Part shown: positions 60,279 through 64,000 of the stretch, in pieces
How positions within the stretch are numbered: the first letter of the stretch is position 1
Layout of the letters: every line of letters begins with the position of its first letter
From: an uncultured Brevibacillus sp.
GTDB lineage: Bacteria; Bacillota; Bacilli; Brevibacillales; Brevibacillaceae
Direction of reading: 5' to 3'
Length of the DNA stretch: 64,000 nucleotides
Assembly (NCBI RefSeq): GCF_947502445.1
Contig: NZ_CANMZW010000009.1
Location: 62,001 to 126,000 of the forward strand
Made by a program: the position numbers and the translations under genes
Notes under the pieces: generated by a model
The model's input: the letters and a program-made list of their open reading frames with translations, nothing else
Databases searched by the model: none
What the model was told of the DNA's origin: nothing

Positions 60279-60322
60279 AAAAGCCGACAGTTCCGATTCA
60301 TGGAATTGTCGGCTTTTTTTTG
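60279..60322 (+). terminator. Bidirectional terminator
   Basis: AAAAAGCCGACAGTTCC and GGAATTGTCGGCTTTTT pair almost fully with a seven-base loop and have A and T runs on the two sides. It can serve abgB and the convergent gene. Confidence 0.92.
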
Positions 60323-60332
60323 AATTCGTAAG

Positions 60333-60920
60333 CTAACAACCTAGCTCAGCTAACATGCGATTCCATTGCTGAAAAGGAAAATGACTGTCGGCAGAGCTTC
60401 GCAAGGAGTAGGCGTCATTTCCTTCAAACACCCAACCAAAAGGTTCTTGATAGCTCCATCTTCGATCACAGTTATCCCAAAAGTTTTCATGATCCTGTTT
60501 ACTTTTTTCAAACCATGCACGCAATTCGTCTTCCGTAAACAGACCTGATGCCTTTCGCATCTCCAATTCCCATGCCGAAATCGTTTGGAGCTCGGCAAAG
60601 CTCTCAATGCCTACAAATCTTCTTAACAGCAGGGCAGGAATCCATTTTTCCAAGTTATGCACCACAGCTATTTTATCCACCATTACTTGTAATTCATGAA
60701 ATCTCAAAACAAATGGATGGAAATGAGCTTCATCATCCCATGCTACTTCTAGCTCGTCCTCAGCTTTATATTGAAAAGAGAGCGAGATGTAGGCTAAATC
60801 TTCACCTGGATCAAGCAGCAACGTATGGTTCTCCGTCAAATGAAAGCGAATGGGGTTATCTTCAAGAATTTCGTAGGAGAAATCATCATGAAGATTCCAA
60901 AAGTAGCGATCCCAAAACAT
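60333..60920 (-). CDS. Hypothetical protein
   Basis: Product of about 195 residues from MFWDRYFWNLHDD; an earlier in-frame ATG (60959) is possible but has no better ribosome site. It is soluble, acidic and rich in aromatic residues (FGWVFEGNDAYSLR, WYQ-type ends), with no signal peptide or membrane helix. I recognise no family. It is followed in the same orientation by nothing and preceded by the lipoprotein gene below, 78 bases away, possibly one transcript. Confidence 0.8.
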   Translation of the reverse strand: MFWDRYFWNLHDDFSYEILEDNPIRFHLTENHTLLLDPGEDLAYISLSFQYKAEDELEVAWDDEAHFHPFVLRFHELQVMVDKIAVVHNLEKWIPALLLRRFVGIESFAELQTISAWELEMRKASGLFTEDELRAWFEKSKQDHENFWDNCDRRWSYQEPFGWVFEGNDAYSLRSSADSHFPFQQWNRMLAELGC

Positions 60921-60998
60921 TTTGGAGGAAAAGAGCTCCTTTTGTATCAAAAATATCACATCCTTTTATGAGAATTGTTCGTCAAACGGTATCGTTCT

Positions 60999-61718
60999 TT
61001 ATGAACGCCCCGCCAGTTCCTTCGCCAAAGCAACCATCTGCTTCTGAACATTCTCATCAGGCTTGTTACCATTGATATGATAGCCAATCTGATAAAGAAT
61101 ACCGTCGTCATAAAAATCGATTTCATTTGCGGCTGTCGTTACCAGATGAGCGACACGGTTTTCTTCGTTATAATCATAATAACTGTACGTATAGGAGCTG
61201 TTTGTCTGGATGATATGATGAATCATAGGCACGTCCTCACGCAACTGCTCGACTTTGGCAATATTGCCGAAAGTATCTAATGACTCCAAAGACGGAGCAA
61301 GCGGTGGCAGTGGGTTTTCTTCCGTCTGCGTCATGCGGATTACGAAAAAGTTGTTGTCATCCTCGTCCTGTTTGTACAACAATTGCAATTGATGGTATGG
61401 CTCTTGACCAGAGTCATAGGCAAAAGCAACCAGATTTGCTTCTTCCCTGTCTACAGAAAAAGGGAGCTTGCTCTTGTCGATCGTGTGAAAGCGTTCAGCC
61501 AATGCTTCCGGTAAAAGCGGTTTCATTTCCTGAAAAGCCATCGGGCGATAATGAACCACTTCTTTTACTTCGCGAGAAAGCTTATGATACTCACTTTGGG
61601 CAAAGCCAGATCCACTTGTTTTTACAAGCGCTGGCGCCGAGGAACAGCCCCAGAGCGATATGACGATACCGATCAAAAACAGCATCGGCAATACGATTTT
61701 ACTTGGTTTCACTGTCAC
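60999..61718 (-). CDS. Hypothetical lipoprotein
   Basis: Product of 239 residues with GTG start (61718 or 61712) after AGGAGG. Lipobox SLWGC gives Cys25 as the lipid anchor. The mature part has no recognised domain; it is rich in Tyr, Glu and Asn (QTNSSYTYSYYDYNEENR) and mostly beta by eye. Probably a surface-exposed, species-group-specific protein. It may be cotranscribed with the hypothetical gene downstream. Confidence 0.85.
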   Translation of the reverse strand: MTVKPSKIVLPMLFLIGIVISLWGCSSAPALVKTSGSGFAQSEYHKLSREVKEVVHYRPMAFQEMKPLLPEALAERFHTIDKSKLPFSVDREEANLVAFAYDSGQEPYHQLQLLYKQDEDDNNFFVIRMTQTEENPLPPLAPSLESLDTFGNIAKVEQLREDVPMIHHIIQTNSSYTYSYYDYNEENRVAHLVTTAANEIDFYDDGILYQIGYHINGNKPDENVQKQMVALAKELAGRS

Positions 61719-61827
61719 TCATCCTCCTGAACTAGGACATTTTCCCATTGTATAGCACGAATGATCAAAAAAACAATCTCGATCTCCTACATAATGAAGA
61801 AAAATATATCAGGAAAAGGAAGCAATC

Positions 61828-62700
61828 ATGGACCATTACATGCGTATTCAAGCGGCGATTAACTATGTGGAGCAGCATCTGACAGAAGAATTGCCAATTA
61901 CTGAAATTGCAGCACAGGCACATTTTTCTGCTTTTCATTTTCAACGCTTGTTTCAAGCGATCTGCGGGTTTGGCGTGCAGGAATACGTCCGCAAGCGCAG
62001 GCTGTCAGAAGCGGCCGTCTTATTAAAAGAGTCAAGCAAGAACATACTCGACATCGCGGTCCTGTATCAATATCAATCCCAGGAGGCTTTTACGCGCGCT
62101 TTTGAAAAGCAGTTTGGCATGACGCCAGGGAAATTTCGCAAGTCGGATGTACCGCTTGTGTATCAAACCAAAATGGACTTTTTGACGTTCCGCCTGAAGG
62201 ACAAGGGAGAGATGAAGGTGAACAAACCGACGATCATGATGCTAGACGAGATTTTAATCATGGGTCGCTCATTTCGGACGAGCTTGCAGGACGAAATCTA
62301 TTTTGAGGAAATACCGGGATTTTATCATGAGTTTGGCCGCAATCAGGATTTTATGCGAATTCCAGATAAAGCAGCGCCAGACATGTCATACGGAATATCC
62401 TGCGATTTTGACGATGACGGGAGCTTTTCCTTTGTCGTTGGCGAAGCTGTAAATAAGATCTCTGATCAAGTCCCGGAAGGCTTCGTGACAATGACACTGC
62501 CAGCAGGAAAATATGCAGAATTCAAAGTGCACGGGCCAGTAGATCAAAGTCAAAATATACGCCGGTACATTTATGGTACGTGGCTGCCGAGCTCCAATTA
62601 CGAGCGCAGAGAAGGACCGGATTTTGAGGTAACGGACGTGTGCAATTCCAGATACCCCGATCAAATGAAAATGAGCATCTACATACCGTTGAAATCATAA
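61828..62700 (+). CDS. AraC family regulator with GyrI-like effector domain
   Basis: Product of 290 residues. The N-terminal AraC domain (1-110) has two HTH units: PITEIAAQAHFSAFHFQRLFQAICGFGVQEYVRKRRL and NILDIAVLYQYQSQEAFTRAFEKQFGMTPGKFRK. Residues 130-290 form a GyrI/Rob-type ligand-binding domain (GRSFRTSLQDE, VPEGFVTMTLPAGKYAEFKVHGP, FEVTDVCNSRYPDQMKMSIYIPLK). This is the arrangement of Rob, which binds small hydrophobic compounds. AGGAAAAGGAAG precedes the ATG. Its targets are unknown; it could control the GNAT gene downstream. Confidence 0.9.
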   Translation: MDHYMRIQAAINYVEQHLTEELPITEIAAQAHFSAFHFQRLFQAICGFGVQEYVRKRRLSEAAVLLKESSKNILDIAVLYQYQSQEAFTRAFEKQFGMTPGKFRKSDVPLVYQTKMDFLTFRLKDKGEMKVNKPTIMMLDEILIMGRSFRTSLQDEIYFEEIPGFYHEFGRNQDFMRIPDKAAPDMSYGISCDFDDDGSFSFVVGEAVNKISDQVPEGFVTMTLPAGKYAEFKVHGPVDQSQNIRRYIYGTWLPSSNYERREGPDFEVTDVCNSRYPDQMKMSIYIPLKS

Positions 62701-62790
62701 TTTTACAATCCGTTCATACGCCATCCATCTTCTCTTTAAACCTGTTTGTTAGAGTAAAGGGGGAGGGAATTTGAATTTGGAGGCGAAAAT

Positions 62791-63297
62791 ATGATGGACG
62801 TACAAATTGAACGTGCCAAGCGAGATGACTTTGCCGAAATGATAACGCTTGCGGATATGACGCTTCCGGATCGAATGAACCTGCATGAGTTGAAAAAGTA
62901 TATGGAGCTGTTTCCCGAATTGATATTCAAGGCGACGTGTAACAATCTGCTCATCGGGTTCAGCTGCGCCGGGATTGATATGTACCAATCCACAGGATGG
63001 CTGTTGTTCAGCAACGTACGTAAAGAGTTCCAGGGCCAAGGCATTGGCAAGCGATTTATCGAAGCAAGATTGCAAACGCTGCGCCAGTTTCCGACGCTTC
63101 GCACGGTTCGGGTCACGGTGAGCGAAACGAACATGCCGTCTATTCGTGCATTGGAGGCGTTTGGATTCCGTCTCGCACAGGCGGAACAAGACTACTATGG
63201 ACCAGGAAAGCATCGGAACGTAATGGAATTGCCTATTCTGAGTGTGGCGACTACCGCAAGCCCTCAGATTGTCATCCCTGTCGAGCCTATTTTGTAG
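62791..63297 (+). CDS. GNAT family N-acetyltransferase
   Basis: Product of 168 residues, ATG after TTGGAGG. The acetyl-CoA site is VRKEFQGQGIGKRFIEARL (Q/R-x-x-G-x-G), followed by VTVSETNMPSIRALEAFGFRLAQAE, standard for the family. The last 20 residues (ATTASPQIVIPVEPIL) are an unusual hydrophobic tail. Acceptor substrate is unknown. It is separated by 90 bases from the AraC-type gene. Confidence 0.88.
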   Translation: MMDVQIERAKRDDFAEMITLADMTLPDRMNLHELKKYMELFPELIFKATCNNLLIGFSCAGIDMYQSTGWLLFSNVRKEFQGQGIGKRFIEARLQTLRQFPTLRTVRVTVSETNMPSIRALEAFGFRLAQAEQDYYGPGKHRNVMELPILSVATTASPQIVIPVEPIL

Positions 63298-63383
63298 ACA
63301 AAGGAACTCAAAAGGAAACTACCGACCAGGCTGCCCCCCCCAGGGCAGGGAGACAACGGCTTTTTTGTATACAAAGCAACACA

Positions 63384-63426
63384 AAAAAAGCCTGTGCAGA
63401 CGCGATGTCTGTTGCACAGGCTTTTT
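63384..63426 (-). terminator. Terminator of the potassium transporter gene
   Basis: AAAAAGCCTGTGCA and TGCACAGGCTTTTT are perfect 14-base inverted copies, just after the stop of the leftward gene; A and T runs on both sides allow use in both directions. Confidence 0.9.
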
Positions 63427-63429
63427 CCG

Positions 63430-64000
63430 TTACTGTCCTATAATAACCCGTTCTTTCGGGTGACGGTAGCGCATCATGCGGTCCTTGCGTTTCAAGAAGA
63501 GCAGCAGATTGATGATTCCAATCCGTCCAATAACCATCGTAATGATCAGAATGATTTTTCCTGCCGCACTCATGTTGGCAGTAATTCCCGTCGATAAGCC
63601 TGTCGTACCAAAGGCAGAACAAACCTCAAACAAGATGTGCTGGAACGGCAAATCCTCCAGCCAAACAAGTAGAATGACGGCAGTAAACACCATAAAAACG
63701 GCGATAAAAAAGACGACAAACGAGCGCATGATGTCATCTTCTACAAGCTCACGCCCAAATACCTTTACATCTTTAAATCCGCGCATGTTGGCAAAAACGG
63801 TGGCGACGAGAACGAAGAATGTCGTCGTCCGTATACCACCCCCAACGCTGCTCGGAGATGCTCCGATAAACATCATGCCAGAGAGCATGAGGAGCGATGG
63901 TGTGGAGAGCAAGCTGATATCCATGGTCGCCAAGCCGCCGCTTCGCGAAGATACCGAGTGAAACAAGGAAAAAAATAACGTATCGATCCACGATTGACCT
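63430..64000 (-). CDS. TrkH/KtrB family potassium transporter (3' part; cut by window end)
   Basis: The last 190 codons are inside the window and the frame stays open to base 64000 (GQSWIDTLFFSLFHSVSSRSGGL before the visible part), so the gene starts outside. FHSVSSRSGGLATMDIS is the third selectivity-filter loop and FEVCSAFGTTGLSTGIT the fourth, both with the family's conserved Gly. The end IGRIGIINLLLFLKRKD and a short basic tail fit KtrB/KtrD, the membrane subunit of the Na+-dependent K+ uptake system, which works with the cytoplasmic KtrA/KtrC. No such gene is visible here. Confidence 0.92.
   Translation of the reverse strand, partial: GQSWIDTLFFSLFHSVSSRSGGLATMDISLLSTPSLLMLSGMMFIGASPSSVGGGIRTTTFFVLVATVFANMRGFKDVKVFGRELVEDDIMRSFVVFFIAVFMVFTAVILLVWLEDLPFQHILFEVCSAFGTTGLSTGITANMSAAGKIILIITMVIGRIGIINLLLFLKRKDRMMRYRHPKERVIIGQ

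Noticed and set aside
63330..63348. Run of eight C residues with flanking GGCTG/GGCAG
   Set aside because: Looks like a weak hairpin but lacks a T run in the right place; possibly a homopolymer artefact, too little to call.
1..64000. CRISPR arrays, tRNA or rRNA genes, prophage or insertion sequences
   Set aside because: Looked for by eye; no regularly spaced repeats, cloverleaf with CCA end, rRNA motifs, transposase or integrase genes were found. A covariance or repeat search would be needed to exclude small cases.

Overview
The window looks like chromosomal DNA of a Gram-positive, low-to-moderate GC, spore-former-type Firmicute, most likely Brevibacillus or a close Paenibacillaceae relative. 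This is inferred from strong AGGAGG-type ribosome binding sites, frequent TTG/GTG starts, sigma-A promoters, Bacillus-type Fur boxes, many lipoprotein signal peptides, an S-layer-homology protein and a des-desK-desR desaturase operon. No rRNA, tRNA, CRISPR array, prophage or intact insertion sequence was seen.

Layout. 1-7.8 kb: Na+/solute symporter with an upstream coupled gene, MarR-MFS drug efflux pair, secreted amidohydrolase, MBL hydrolase, a decayed GNAT gene and a serine beta-lactamase-like hydrolase. 7.9-10.9 kb: two tandem paralogous polysaccharide deacetylases, each with a second, catalytically degenerate NodB-like domain at the N-terminus. 11-12 kb: Fur-controlled siderophore-binding lipoprotein. 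12.2-15.8 kb: B3/4-domain protein, LysE exporter and PaiB-like protein, divergent from a MocR-type regulator. 16-18.7 kb: BceAB-like peptide-antibiotic ABC transporter without a two-component system nearby. 18.8-24.9 kb: Fur-regulated iron island (binding protein, double-length fused FecCD permease, AraC regulator fused to a siderophore-binding domain, another binding protein) with no ATPase. 25-26.2 kb: cytidine deaminase, acetyltransferase and a small unknown gene. 26.4-29.3 kb: des-desK-desR, the membrane-fluidity (cold) sensing operon.

29.5-41.4 kb is a 12-kb carbohydrate or glycoside utilisation cluster: ROK kinase, Gfo/Idh/MocA dehydrogenase, complete Opp/Dpp-type ABC importer (binding protein, two permeases, two ATPases), ROK repressor, two further unusual Gfo/Idh/MocA proteins and a TIM-barrel sugar isomerase/epimerase-like protein, closed by a terminator. 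No glycoside hydrolase is present, so an oxidative, 3-keto-sugar type route is a reasonable but unproven guess. This is the best candidate here for an undescribed pathway.

41.4-50.5 kb: MFS gene remnant, small beta-rich unknown protein, E. coli-type SpeD, a structured intergenic element, an integral membrane protein, an SLH-domain protein with an ankyrin lipoprotein, and an OmpR-type two-component system whose likely operator (11-bp-phased direct repeats) lies before the SLH gene; then a nitrilase-family amidase and a small membrane protein. 50.7-54 kb: TcyP-like cystine symporter and an OppA-like binding protein. 54.2-60.3 kb: an abgT-abgA-abgB operon for p-aminobenzoyl-glutamate uptake and cleavage, preceded by a regulator of unusual three-part architecture (unknown N-terminal domain, GGDEF/cyclase-like middle, HTH) and by a long structured leader. 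60.3-64 kb: two unknown genes, an AraC-GyrI regulator, a GNAT acetyltransferase and the 3' part of a TrkH/KtrB potassium transporter cut by the window edge.
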